From Dipteronia dyeriana (Eukaryota; Streptophyta; Magnoliopsida; Sapindales; Sapindaceae): 64,000 nucleotides of DNA. The position numbers were made by a program, and so were the translations under genes. The stretch lies in the NCBI GenBank assembly GCA_032871835.1, contig CM065300.1, positions 5,723,768 through 5,787,767 of the forward strand, read 5' to 3'. Under the pieces are notes generated by a model. It saw nothing but the letters and a program-made list of their open reading frames with translations. It did not search any database and had not been told where the DNA came from. Positions within the stretch are counted from its first letter, which is position 1, and each line of letters begins with the position of its first letter. Of the stretch, positions 1-11,330 are shown one piece after another.

Positions 1-339
1 TAATATTTAGTTTATTTTTAATTAAAGTAATATATTTAATTGATAAATTTTTATTGAAATATATTTTTAATTAAAATTTAAAAAACATTTTTGATGTACT
101 CATTAATATTATGGATATTAATATGGACATCCATATCTTTAACGTTGTTTTATTATCTCTCACTGTATCTTTAAACTTACAAAAGCATACAGTACTCCAG
201 CAATCCACTTCCACGAAATCAAATGGACTCACAATTTTTCTGATTTTCTGATCAGGCACATGACATGAAGAGAGAGAATTGAACCAGAGAGTTTGAACAT
301 TGAACATCAATTCACTAAAATAGAAAAGGCTTAATCAAG
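1..339. other. AT-rich sequence, no gene seen
   Basis: This stretch is AT-rich with no convincing coding signal. A 79-codon minus-strand open frame at 71-310 has no recognisable domain, and I do not accept it as a gene. Confidence 0.5.
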
Positions 340-920
340 TACTAACAATGTTTTATCTTAAATTCATTTCAGTTGTTACTATATGTACAATATATATAAT
401 GGGTAATTATAAAAAAATAATTATTTCTTTTAATTATTATGTTTTAAAATAATTATTGATAGATATATTTAAATAATTGTGAAGAACCCCTGCAACAGTG
501 TTGAAGTAGTATTTTTGATGAATATGTTTATACTAAATTTTCTTCCACCCTAATGTGCAACACCAATAAATAATTTAAAGAAAATCTTTAAAAATATTCT
601 CCCAATAAATAATTATACAATACAATAAAAATTTATAGTTAGCTGTATAATTAATAAGTAAATTAAATATGCATATCAATATTGGTGTAATTTTAAAGAT
701 CTCCACAAGATCTTTTCATTGGAATATTTTTTAGAAATACATATTGTTATAATTTTAATATTGGGAGGGTTAAATTTATTAGAATAAAATAATAATAAAT
801 AAAAAAACCATTTTTGCTTTGGAGTGATCCATTACAGTTGCTTTAGAATTTGACATTATATTGGTTTCTATTTGAAAATGATGTGTTAGTGTGTTGAAAA
901 TGAAGTGTTAGCTAAAATTA
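340..920 (+). repeat. Direct repeat A, first copy
   Basis: This non-coding segment recurs, diverged but collinear, at about 1524-2640. Landmarks shared in the same order are TTACTATATGTACAATATAT, TTCCACCCTAATGTGCAACA and CTCCCAATAAATAATTATAC. The second copy is longer because it holds a 546-bp insertion at 1646-2191. The first copy serves as the empty site for that insertion. Confidence 0.75.
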
Positions 921-1224
921 AGCATATTAACAACTTCCAAAAAAAGATTAGCTAAAATTAAAAGTACAATGCTGAAGCAAAACCAGACATGACATATTTA
1001 GTTTTCTTTTTTAGAAAAATGAAATATGGACAAATGATTTTTTTGAGTATATATATATGGTATGAATATTGACACCCATACAATTTATTAGTACATCCAT
1101 GTCTAAAATTTTAAAAATAAATATTACTATAAGTATTCATTATAATGCCAATAGTACCCTTATTGAAATAAATATATTGGTTTTAATACATATTATTTAT
1201 AAACACCGTTAAATTATTATCACA

Positions 1225-1530
1225 CTCAATTTTTTTATATATGAAAATCATATTATTTTTGGAATCAAAACCTCATTTAATTATGGTCAAATTTACTTAT
1301 GGAAATATCTCTAATGTAGGAGCCTTATAAAAGGAAATACATGGAACCGTATATGAGGCCAATAGATTTTCAATATGAAATTTTCTTATTTGTGCAACTA
1401 TCTTACAAATATATATATATTGATATCTACGACTATCTTAAAAAAAAACTTGTTGATATCTATGATTATTGTTAAAAAATATATAATTTTTTGTTTATTG
1501 ATAGGGTTCATAATTACACATAGAAACAAT
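1225..1530 (+). repeat. Direct repeat B, first copy
   Basis: The segment around 1240-1530 is repeated, diverged, at about 4735-4990. Both carry a block reading AATCATATTATTTTT, then AAATACAT(G/A)GAACC, then TTGATATCTAC. There is no coding potential. It is probably an old local duplication or the remains of a dispersed repeat. Confidence 0.6.
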
Positions 1531-2640
1531 GATTTTATCTTCAATTCATTTCGGTTGTTACTATATGTACAATATATATATATAGTTAATGGGTTATTAT
1601 AACAAAAAGAATTATTTATTTAATTATCCCTTTTAAAAAAAAATTGAGGCATAATTACCCTAATGACCATCAAGCCTTGCCACTACTATCAAAATGGTCA
1701 CCAGATTGGGAATGATTTCAAAATGGTTATTTTTTATAAACAATGTTACACTAATGAACATTCCATTATAACACCGTTAACTTTTTAAAAAAACTACTCT
1801 AATAGCCATCAATTTGTTAACTTGGTATCAAAAATGACCATTATAATCCTTTTGGGGATAATTACTCATGTCCATCAACTTATATCATCACTATTAAAAT
1901 GGTCTTCAGATGGGGAATTGGTTCAAAATGACAATTTTTTACTAATATTATTATACTAATGGAAATTCCGTTATAACACCGTTAACTTTTTTTTAAAGAA
2001 TTACTCTAGTTGCTATCAATTTGTTAACTTGATATCAAAAATGGTCATTATAATCATTTTTTGGATAATTACAAAAAATGATCAATAGTGTAATAATGTT
2101 TACTAAAAATAGTTATTTTGAAACCAATTCTCCATATGGTGGCTATTTTGATATGATAGCAAAAGTTGATAGCCATCAGAAAAATTAGCGCAAAAAAAAA
2201 TTATTGATGAATATGTTTACACCAAGTAATTATGGAAAACCCCTACAACAATGTTAAAAGAGTATTTTTGATGAATATGTTTACACTAAATTTTTTTCCA
2301 CCCTAATGTGCAACACCAAATTCTACATCAATTTGGCGTAAAGAAAATATTTAAAAATAATCTCCCAATAAATAATTATACAATATAATAAAAATTTATA
2401 GTTAATTATATAATTAATAAGTAAATTAAATATGCACATCAATTGTGTCATTTTAAAGTTCTCAATAAGATCTTTTAAATGGAATATCTTTTAGAAATAT
2501 ATATAATTATAACTAAATATCGGAGGGTTATACTAGAAAAAAGAGAGTGCTCCATTGCAGTTGCTTTAGAAGTTGGCATAATATTGGTTTATATTTGAAA
2601 ATGAAGTGTTAGTGTGTTGAAAATGAAGTGTTAGCATGTG
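1524..2640 (+). repeat. Direct repeat A, second copy, interrupted by a MITE
   Basis: This is the second copy of the repeat at 340-920. Homology runs on both sides of the insertion at 1646-2191 and ends near the motif TTGAAAATGAAGTGTTAG. It is non-coding. Confidence 0.7.
1646..2191. mobile_element. 546-bp non-autonomous Mutator-like MITE
   Basis: The ends are long imperfect inverted repeats of about 75 bp. The left end has GAGGCATAATTA followed by TGACCATCAA and ATCAAAATGGTCACC. The reverse complement of the right end has GCGCTAATTT, TGGCTATCAA and ATCAAAATAGCCACC. It is flanked on both sides by nine A plus TT (1635-1645 and 2192-2202), a probable 9-11 bp target duplication. The paralogous site in repeat A (near 450) lacks the element. 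Inside, a unit of about 205 bp is present twice in tandem (about 1650-1855 and 1857-2060). It has no coding capacity. The long repeats and 9-11 bp duplication favour the Mutator superfamily, but family assignment is inference. Confidence 0.7.
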
Positions 2641-2852
2641 AATAATACGACTTGGTAGTTGGTACGATTATTTTTAGAAGAGATTCCAACGAACATAAGA
2701 AATGAGAAAATCACCAAATTTGAATGCAGCAACAAGACAAGATGCTAGGAAATTATTTATTCAATAGCATAATTAATAAATCTATAACTCGATCACCATA
2801 TCATGACTATTACAATGTGAAATTATTCAACCAATTGTATAAAGAGTCTAAT

Positions 2853-3648
2853 GACTAATCATCTTCCTTACACGATCTAGTTGCCGTTGTTGTTGCGGTC
2901 TTGCTTTTTTCCCTGTTGTCATGGTTTGCGGGGACTGTCTTGTTTGTCTGATGGGTTCTTTGTTGGTCCCTCAATGTGCCTTTCTCACGTAAATAAGACA
3001 GGATAATGTGAGACTGGATAGGACAGGGTGAGACTGGATAGGACATGACATGAAATGTTGTTCTATATTGTGTTTGTAAGGTCTGGATAGAACTGTAAAC
3101 TGTACTGTTATACGTTTGGTACGACTGAGATAAGACGGAACAAGAGGTTCAAATGATCAGAATACCCATTTTATATATATAACAACATAGACTATAATAT
3201 TATATAATTATTATTATTATTATTATTATTATATTATATATAATTATTATATTTAATAATATAATATATAATTTATTGAACATGATTGTAATTGTTTAAA
3301 AATTTAAAGGGTAAATTGATCTTTATGACACTTGTCTCATATCATAGACAAGTTGTCCTAGGGTCTTGGGTGAGATAACTTTTTATGATTTTTGTCCCAC
3401 CTTATCCCATCTTATCTCATCTTATCTCATGTTAAGGAAACGTTAAACGTGATACAAAAATAAACTGTCTCACATTGTCCTGTCGAAAATAAACTCATAC
3501 TAAATGGGTTTTGTTTTCTGTTATTGGTTTCTGACGTGTGGTGTGTTGTATGGATTAGCGCTTTTTGCTTTTGATGCTGTTGGTCGGTTTCTATTGGTTT
3601 CTCTGAGCTTCTGTCCCTCAATTAAATTGTCTATTGTTATTAAAAAAA
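2853..3648 (+). mobile_element. Poly(A)-tailed retroposon (LINE 3' end or SINE-like)
   Basis: An 11-bp direct repeat, AAAGAGTCTAA, flanks this segment at 2842-2852 and 3649-3659. The segment ends in a run of A (about 3642-3650) that merges into the right-hand repeat. A target duplication plus a 3' A-tail is what target-primed retrotransposition leaves. The last 150 bases (GTTTCTATTGGTTTCTCTGA region) look like a plant LINE 3' end, but no reverse transcriptase frame is visible, so it is a 5'-truncated LINE or a non-autonomous retroposon. Two minus-strand frames inside it are not credible genes. Confidence 0.5.
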
Positions 3649-3659
3649 AAAGAGTCTAA

Positions 3660-4634
3660 GGCTGTGTTTGGCAGCCAGGACCGGCCGATCCTTTTCCAAC
3701 CTCTTATCCTGCTGCAGTGGGACTAAATAGTTCCGTCTCAAACGTTGGGACAATTTTTGTCCTGGCCATTTGATTTTTTTTTTTGTTATTTTTTTCAATA
3801 ACCAATAAAACGAAATTCAATATTTCTTCTTTCTTTCGTTTTCATACATTTTCTAACTTCCCAAACACAATCCAAATTGATTCGATCAAATCCAGTGATC
3901 CAAAGACCACATCCAAAAGCCAAAATTCAAAAATCAATTAAAAAAAACACTAATCTATTACAATAATCCGGATATTCTACTTCAATCAAAACCACGTAAA
4001 TTTAAAAAATAATAAATGAAAAAACACAAGAACTTAAAGATGAAAAATGAAACAAATCTATATTGTAGACACCTCCATCCTCGACGCCTTAGTGTTTCTT
4101 TGTAGCCTCGTGTATTGTATCGTTGCCGAGTTCATTCTTCGGCTTGTCCACAATTTTCTTCACCTCTCCCTTTGTTTTCTTCTTCTTCTTCAACATTGTC
4201 ATCGCCGGCGAGAGAAGGGAGAGAGATTCGATTTTTTTTCAAGAAAACAAGAACGTAGTAGGAGAGAGAAGGGAAAGATCCAGAGAAAAGAGAAAGAGAA
4301 GGGAGGAGAGAGAAAGGAAAGATCCAATTTTTCTTTTCTAGAAGATAAGAACACGGTGTCAAGGAAAACTGGAAAAGTAGGGAAAGAAATGGAGGAAAGA
4401 GAATGGGAAAGATTCTCATCTGATTAAGTTTTATTTTTTTTCAAAATAACTTCTTTTTTCTTACAATTTTTTATTACTTTATTTTTCTATAATCCTATCG
4501 CATTCCAAACAAAATATATCACTATTTTTAATCTAATATCGTTACACAAAACTCGTATACTATACTTAATTTAATCCAATATAAATTCATCTCTTAAAAA
4601 TAGTTTAATCCTTTTCCGTGTAATAAACGCATTC
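3660..4634. mobile_element. Tourist/Harbinger-like MITE, 975 bp
   Basis: It begins GGCTGTGTTTGGCA right after TAA (3657-3659) and ends so that the reverse complement reads GAATGCGTTTATTA, followed by TAA (4635-4637). A TAA target duplication and short degenerate ends with a GTTTGG core fit PIF/Harbinger MITEs. The inside holds a strand-biased block at 4140-4430 rich in GAGAGAAGGGA-type purine runs, which opens frames on both strands; I read these as composition artefacts. It abuts the preceding retroposon and shares its TAA. Confidence 0.5.
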
Positions 4635-4734
4635 TAAGAGTCAAATGTGTGTGTTTTTTTATGTGTGATAAATTATTTATCTGATTGTATAATAAATTTA
4701 GAACTTATAAAAATATTATGAAAAGTACATTTTT

Positions 4735-4990
4735 ACAAAATTTATATATATATAATCATATTATTTTTAGAATCAAATCTTCTTTTAATTATAATCAAAT
4801 TTAATATAGAAATCTTATAAGAAGAAATACATAGAACCTTATATGGGGCCAAGAGATTTCTAATATGAAATTCTCTTATTTATACAGCTATCTTAAAAAA
4901 AATATTGATATCTACTTGTTAATATCTACGGTTATCGTTAAAAAAATATATTTTTTATTTATTGATAGGATTTATAATTATACATAAAAG
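4735..4990 (+). repeat. Direct repeat B, second copy
   Basis: Diverged repeat of the segment at 1225-1530 (see that entry for the landmarks). Non-coding. Confidence 0.55.
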
Positions 4991-6041
4991 AAAGATAAGA
5001 TAATATGATAATCGTATGATAATGAGAAAGTTTGATACTTGAAATAAAATTAGAGTTTAATTAGGATTTATTATAAAAATTAGGATTTATTGTACATTAG
5101 GGTTTATCATAAGTTTTTTTTAGATATTATTTTAATAAATAAATATAGTTAAAAATATGGATATAATCGATTAATGAATAAGATATTTACTTGGGTATGG
5201 ATACCGATTTCTAAAACATGTTTTAGTTGTGTTACTGACTTCCTGATAGCACCAAATCGTCAAAAATAACCTGAATCACATCATACAATAATAGAACAAA
5301 AAAATAACATTTTTCTGATCTACGCAAACAACTTTCAAACTCATTTCAAAAAACAAAGGAAAACAACTTTCAAATGTAACAGTAGTCAGTATCAATAATT
5401 TTGTCCAACATAAAATATAATATATTTAATCTGTTTCCCTGGAAATAATAAGCGGCTCAATCTTCTAATGCAAATGTAATTGGGGAATAAAAAAACGACA
5501 AATTAAATAGTAAATACGTACAAAGACGTTCACTTGCAAGCTATTGGTTTATGTTCAATATATTTGTAAATTACCTTCCAACAAATTTGTATAGATCGAT
5601 GCACGATTTAGTTGATGGTTGATATATATTTAACGATATTTAGATCAAATTTAATCATTAATATATATTACCAGTAACATTGGTACCAAATTAAACTGTA
5701 ACCCCAAAAAGCCAATTTGATCAATTTTTCAAAGTTGCAAAGTGTGACTTGGCGACCTATTAAACTGTTTGATAATAATCAAGATTCAACTATTAAAATA
5801 TAAACTTAATAAGGATCTTGTAGCAGAAGAAGCATAAGAATATATAAGAGTAAAGAAAAATAGGACATAAATTTATATATATGTCAAAGTTAAGATGTAA
5901 ATAGGCCTCTATAGTTGCTAATTACTAGTAGGTAGGAGTCACATAATTAATTAATTAAGCTATTAGAGAGGCCTTCAATGTATAACAGTTCTGGCGCTGC
6001 TTTATTTTTTTGGGTTTAATTTCATTTATATTTCTTAAACA
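4991..6041. other. AT-rich interval with remnant polygalacturonase upstream sequence
   Basis: There is no gene. The last 60 bases (about 5985-6041, with GGCGCTGCTTT and TTCTTAAAC) resemble the upstream region of the intact polygalacturonase at 26886-26940, where GGCGCTGCTTTCTTTGG and TCTTCTTAAACC occur in the same order. The pseudogene that follows has therefore kept part of a polygalacturonase 5' flank. Confidence 0.5.
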
Positions 6042-6606
6042 CTACGGATTGATGGAACGTTGGCAGCTCCGGCCGATTATCGTGCACTGGGAAAAGCTGA
6101 GAATTTATTAGCTTTGATCGAGTCACTGAACGTTTCCATTATCAACTGGGCACTGGATGCTAAAGGATCTGCCTTGTGGGTATGCAAAGCTCACGCAGGA
6201 TCAAATTACTTGTCCCAGAACCAACAACTTGTGTATGCGGTCCTAGTCATGACATCAGGTAATATTAAAAACTGTCATTTAATCAACCTCATATCGTTAA
6301 ATATTATTAATTAGCTCCATTTTATTGAATCTGATAATTAATTTCATTCACAATTGTAATTATATATTGATTTTGAATGTCAGATATCCGATCTACAAAT
6401 TAGTGATGTGTTGTATCCATCCAGATATACGAAAAACATCGGCAACACCCATTGCTATAAAATTTGATTGCGGCACCAAATATCCAAGCTAAGGGATCGG
6501 ATTACAAATTGTGAATTTAAGGCATATGAAACAAGTGGCTAGATCATCCTGTATTAATGTAATTGGGGAGGCATTCGGATTGGTTAAACCAGATAATTGT
6601 TTTTAA
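6042..6606 (+). pseudogene. Polygalacturonase (GH28) pseudogene, catalytic core deleted
   Basis: Two pieces match the intact polygalacturonase at 27132-28712. The first (6042-6200) encodes LRIDGTLAAPADYRALGKAE and, further on, [13 protein letters not shown], equivalent to late exon 1. The second (about 6384-6606) is the last exon and ends with EAFGLVKPDNCF and a stop, as the intact gene ends [12 protein letters not shown]. The signal peptide, start codon and the whole segment with SPNTDG, GDDC, GHG and RIK are missing. A one-base frame change occurs near 6420 and a TAA interrupts the last exon where the intact gene encodes CKG. The 5' junction joins promoter-like sequence directly to mid exon 1. 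It cannot make an active enzyme. Confidence 0.88.
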
Positions 6607-7098
6607 GTTACAAAACAGAGAATTTGTTATATAACATACCGTCGTTTATAATTAGACCATCAACATCCTTTGTGTAACTGCTTAATGTGAATGGTTGATG
6701 AAAGAACTCTCATCCTGTCTAACAATGTCTCTAGATTGAATCTCATAAATTCTTTCGTGTATAAAGTTGTTCTTTTTCATAAAAGTTTCAGGTTAATTTA
6801 CTTCTCTTTGTTTTGTTTTTTGTTGAATTCAATGTTTTAAACTAAATTAATTAATTAACGAGAATCACACACTTTTTTTTTTCGTCAAATGCATATCCCT
6901 ACAACATCAAATTAAAATACTTAATTTCAAAACTCATATTTCTAAATAAATTAATAATAATCATAATTTTATATACGGTCGCACAAGTGTACAGCCAAAC
7001 ATAAACTTGACTAAATCAAACAGTTTAGAAGTTAACTACTTATAAGATTTTATTTTTTTTAATTTTATTTTTTTGTAAAAGAAGGGAGGTTTCAACTT
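6607..7098. other. 3' flank of polygalacturonase pseudogene, no gene
   Basis: This non-coding sequence shares blocks with 37440-38055, for example GTTTATAATTAGA, TTCTTTCGTGTATAA, and a TTTTAAACT...GAATC.CACA...TCAAATGCATAT series (6834-6895 against 37988-38045). The shared order suggests a common ancestral 3' flank. Confidence 0.5.
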
Positions 7099-7418
7099 TC
7101 AAGCCTCCTGCATGGCATTCTCTAACAAAACTAATGTAAAGCAACAAAATATACCTATACTCCAGCTAAACCATGCCTTTGTTGCACCGGATGGCTTTGA
7201 TGCAGATCTAGGAGCATATGTGCCTCCAACAAAAGCTGCAAACCCACCACCACGTACACCTCCACTGCTCCCACACCACGGCTGCCTCTACTGCCACCAT
7301 GTTCACGTCCACCTCCGATTCCGCCTTTAGCGGCAATTAAAGACAACATAAGGATAATAATGATCAAGACCATCCATAATTTCATGAGCTTCTTGGATGA
7401 CAAGTAAAGTTTCATCAT
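7099..7418 (-). pseudogene. Frameshifted small glycine-rich membrane/secreted protein gene
   Basis: This belongs to the family also seen at 15782, 36685 and 44206. Reading from 7418 on minus, the N-terminus MMKLYLSSKKLMKLW, a hydrophobic stretch and LIAAKGG match the others. After the Gly-rich part the original frame runs into a composition unlike the family. Shifting one base near 7255 restores GSSGGVRGGGFAAF, then a C-terminal hydrophobic segment with WSIGIFCCFTLVLL and a stop at 7099-7101, equivalent to WNIGLFFYVALIL in the 15782 gene. The simplest reading is a one-base indel in the Gly codons that inactivated the gene. It lies about 500 bp downstream of the polygalacturonase pseudogene on the opposite strand. 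Confidence 0.7.
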
Positions 7419-7540
7419 CCTTAATCATTCGCTTACAATCAAAAATATCAAAACTCAATGACGATCGTCGTCGTCTCTTTGAAACATTAATAGCAAACCC
7501 CAACAGCAACTAACTTGTGAAAATTTGTCACTCCTGCAAA

Positions 7541-7542
<2 letters not shown>

Positions 7543-7628
<86 letters not shown>
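7543..7628. repeat. Compound microsatellite (CT)n-(AT)n
   Basis: About 58 bp of CT dinucleotide repeat (7543-7600) is followed by about 28 bp of AT repeat (7601-7628). Such an array is expected to vary in length. It opens an artefactual Arg-Glu repeat frame on minus, which is not a gene. Confidence 0.97.
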
Positions 7629-7630
<2 letters not shown>

Positions 7631-9221
7631 AGGTTCAAGTCACCATACCCACGAATGGTACAACGGGGGGAGGGGTGACACCCTTTAGTAAAATTACCGA
7701 TAAAACTGATGGGTTGTTTGTATTTTTGTACTAATTTTTCTGAAGACTGAAATCTGAATCTGAATGACATGTTTTTTTTTCTCATATTTGAATGTACAAT
7801 TAACATTTTTGTTTTTTAAAAATAAAATTTTCTGAAAATAATTTTTTTTACATTTATACCCATACAAATAAAAAGATGTAATTTAACTTGCACAATTCTT
7901 TATAAGATTTTGTATATTTTTCTACAAACAAAGTTCAATTTATTGAAAAAAAAAAGTTTAAATTTAATTTTGTATGTTGTCCATTTTTCCCGTGTGTACA
8001 ATTCATAAAACCATTTTTTTTTTGTTTCCGGGATCATATGCACCGGAAACAAAAAAAAAATGGCTCTTGTTTTAAAAAAAAAAAATAGGTTCCTGAATTA
8101 TATGCATATATATATGCACACACAAAAACACAATTATTCTATAACATCTTCAAGCCACAAAATCTACTTATATGAAGTTTATTGAGTACTACAATAATAG
8201 TTAGATAAAAATAAATAAATAAAGAGTTCTTATCGGGATTTGGTAGGAGAGAAATTCAATTGTTCAATCCTAAGAAAATTTCAGTATGAGAAGTGATTAA
8301 GGTTTTTTTTTCTTTTTTAAAACTTGTTTAAAATTGAAAATATGTTAAAAAAAGAATCCTACACAATATTAAATTTGGATAAATTTGGAAATATATCTTT
8401 TTTGGGATGATAAACTTGGAAGAGAATATTTTAATTATAATCAAGTGATTTGGAATTAAGTTAAAAATCATGATTTTTTACTTTTTATTTTAAGTTATTT
8501 TTTTGATATTTTTAAGATGTTTGACCACTTAAAAAAACAAACAAAACAACTTAATGAGTTTAATTCAGACTCATTAAGTTTTAAGTGAAAAAAAACAAAC
8601 GACCCCTAATTGTTTGCAAATACACCCGGCCACCAATACTTATTAATTAGTTTCCAATTTTAATATTTTGTGGAAAAAAAAAGTTTCCTTTCAATGATTT
8701 TATATTAAATATATTTTCAATTTCTTTTAATGAAATAAAAATTGACTACTAGAGAATGAATCAAAATTTTCCAATGTTGGTTGTAAAAAAACAAGTTTTA
8801 AATTATCTTTACTAGAAGAACAAAGTCGTTATAAATTGTTTTCTTTATAATATTTGTATTTTTTTTTTCTTAATTTCATTAAACACTTTTCTACTTCCAA
8901 ATCAATTGGTTCATTACATAAACCTTGCATCCTTGTAACTTTCACAAACGGAAAATAGATCTTCAACCAAAAAACCTCAAATTTGAGTGATTTTATTGAT
9001 AGAAAACAATCAAGAATAAACGGAGAGAGATGTTTGACATGAGGAGAGAGAAAAAAAAAGGAAATGGAATTTTTTGTTATGAAATGAAAACTAGGAAAAG
9101 AAAAAGAAGGGAAGAGAAAGAACAACGAAAGATTACTATTTTTTAAAGAAAAGTGATATATTTTTTTTCTTCTGAAATAATAGTGATAGAATTATAAGAA
9201 TTAAAGATAATAACAAAAGTT
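7629..9221. other. AT-rich intergenic sequence with hairpins
   Basis: No gene is recognisable. It contains a perfect inverted repeat at 8011-8063 and a second imperfect one at 8526-8588 (CTTAATGAGT with its complement ACTCATTAAG), probably MITE debris. A purine-rich block at 8990-9135 opens a minus-strand frame of 98 codons that lacks any domain and is rejected. Confidence 0.5.
8011..8063. repeat. Perfect 21-bp inverted repeat (hairpin)
   Basis: The left arm (8011-8031) is CCA, ten T, GTTTCCGG. The right arm (8043-8063) is its exact reverse complement, CCGGAAAC, ten A, TGG. The loop is 11 nt (8032-8042). Neither flank extends the symmetry. Confidence 0.9.
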
Positions 9222-9532
9222 TGTTATGAATATAATGCAATTATATATGAATAAATATACATCAATCCATAGAAGAAACTACCGTCCTTTTGTATTCCCA
9301 CTAGCTTTATCATAATGATCAATTTTATGATTCATTATAATGTAATTTATATATACTTAATGTAACGTGGGATTGTGAGGCTATAAAAAGGGTCTCATAC
9401 CATTGTATTTTACACACTTTTGTGATGAGAACAATTGAGGAATAAAATACTTCTGTTTTAGCTATTCTTTATCTCTTCTCTTCTATAATTTTATGTTTTA
9501 TATTTTTGTTTATTCTTAATCAATTTATAACA
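9222..9532 (+). repeat. 5' LTR
   Basis: 311-bp LTR bounded by TG and CA. It contains a TATA-box-like CTATAAAAAG at 9381-9390, roughly mid-LTR, as expected for the U3/R promoter. It is absent from duplication copy 2. Confidence 0.92.
9381..9390 (+). promoter_or_regulatory. LTR TATA box
   Basis: CTATAAAAAG in the 5' LTR is the probable core promoter of the element. The equivalent in the 3' LTR is GTTATAAAAA at about 14891-14900. Confidence 0.55.
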
Positions 9533-9779
9533 CGTTATCAGCACGAATCTCTAACCATTATATGTTTCAGTTTTCGGATATGAAAGTTTTTTGTTTGAAG
9601 ATAATACGTCATATAATTCAAATTCAACACGAGATAAGAGATAACACTTTCTTGATAAGACCAAGAGATCCAAGCAATTTTAAAGTGTTTCTTCCTCTAA
9701 TTTTGGGCTAAGAAAAAATCTGTTTATATTATTTCATTTCTTAATTTTTGTTCTTAATATTTATTGGGTTGCTAAGAAA

Positions 9780-11330
9780 AGAAATATTAAATGATTGTAT
9801 TGCAACTGAAAGATTGCAAAAATGAAATTAATTATATTGCAACCCAAAGATTGTAAAATCAGAGAGCTTGAAGCTCGATTTTATATATATTTGATATATA
9901 TTTAATAATTGTTAAATCCAAAAGCCTGAAGCTTGATCTGATGTGTAAAATCGAAAAGTCTGAAGCCCAATTTAGTGTTTTAAGATTGTAATAACAAAAA
10001 GTCTGAAGCTTAACATAATGATAATAAAAAAATCTTATTGGAATTTATCGATTGCAAATAATGAATATACATTGAATATGAACCTCAAATTATAAATTCC
10101 AGTTGAAGTAATAATTATTTTTGAAATCCGAAGTTCCAAAATATTTTTGAAATCCTAAGTTCCAAAAAACTATTATTTTAAAATATAAACTCGATGTTTA
10201 TATATGCATGTAGAGTCATAGTGAAGTTTTAAACTTTTATCAAATATGAATTTTGTTAAGAACCTGAAGTTTCGAAACAGAAAATCATGAACTTAATATT
10301 GTGATACAATTATAACCAAATATCTATTTATTCATAGATATTGTGCAATCACTTTTGTGATTTACTTTAGAGGATATGGACTATAAAATAAAGTCCGAAA
10401 TTTGAAAAATTGGTATATATATTTTTTCAAATTTTGAGCACCATCCAAGTATTTCAATATGATTTATTTTATTATTGTTTAGATTTAATTTATTTATACA
10501 ACTATTTTTTATGAGTATTGGTTACCACTATATTGGATCTTCTACAATAGAAAAAAAAATTATTTTTATTTCCAGCGGTTTATATTTCAATGTTGTGATT
10601 GGAATTGATAAATGTATATTGAACCAGAAGTTCTGTATTCAAATCCAATTAGGAACTACAAGTTCTAAATTTGAATCAAATTGAGAACCTGAAGTTCTAA
10701 ATTTGAAGATGAGCAGAGGTTTCAATAGACAATATGATTTTATTAAGAATCTAGCATCCTGAAATAGTAAATCACAATCCCATGGTGAGACCAGAAGTTC
10801 CAACAAATTGTAAAATATATATTTCTCTATCTCGAAAGATGATTTTATTTTCTTTCTTTTATTTTATTCACATTATTTTGGTTTTGGGTTGTGAAGAAAT
10901 GAAAAAAAAAATTAGATGATTGCATTGCAACTTGAAGATTGCAAAAATGTAGTGAACGTCTTGCAACCTAAAGATTGCATAAATTAAAACTCAAGCAAAT
11001 TTGAGATTTTACGATTGCAAAATCAAAGAGTTGAAGCTCAATTTGATCCTGAAGAGCCAGAGTCTTAATCTAATTGTGAATTATAATCAAATTAGAACAT
11101 GAAATTCTGAATTTAAATCAAATTAGAGCTTAAAATTTTGAATTTCAATTTATGTGATTATTATTTGGAACATGAAGTTCTGAATTCATATTTTTAATTA
11201 TATCTATGAAATTTATATATGAACTTGAAGTTATATTGAAACTCAAAATTTTAATTGAATATAATTTAAAAAAAAAACTTAAAGTTTTGAATTTGTACAT
11301 CATAATCATAAAGTTATGATATAAGTAGGT
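9780..11330 (+). repeat. Degenerate short repeat tract inside the LTR element
   Basis: Much of this leader-like interior consists of variants of two motifs scattered every 30-80 bp: (A/C)CTGAAGTTC or TGAAGCTTGA-like strings, and TTGCAACC.AAAGATTGCA. No reading frame is preserved through them. The second half (from 10560) is present again from 38970. Confidence 0.6.

Noticed and set aside
2855..3621. Two short minus-strand frames
   Set aside because: They lie within the poly(A)-tailed retroposon and have no domain. Plus-strand features explain the region.
4047..4427. 126-codon plus-strand frame, with overlapping frames on both strands
   Set aside because: It is made of purine-rich GAGAGAAGGGA runs inside a MITE. 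The protein is low-complexity Lys/Arg/Glu without any domain.
7528..7806. Minus-strand frame with Arg-Glu repeats
   Set aside because: It is the translation of the (CT)n-(AT)n microsatellite.
8829..9125. 98-codon minus-strand frame
   Set aside because: Low-complexity Phe/Ser-rich translation of a purine-rich block, no domain, no second copy.
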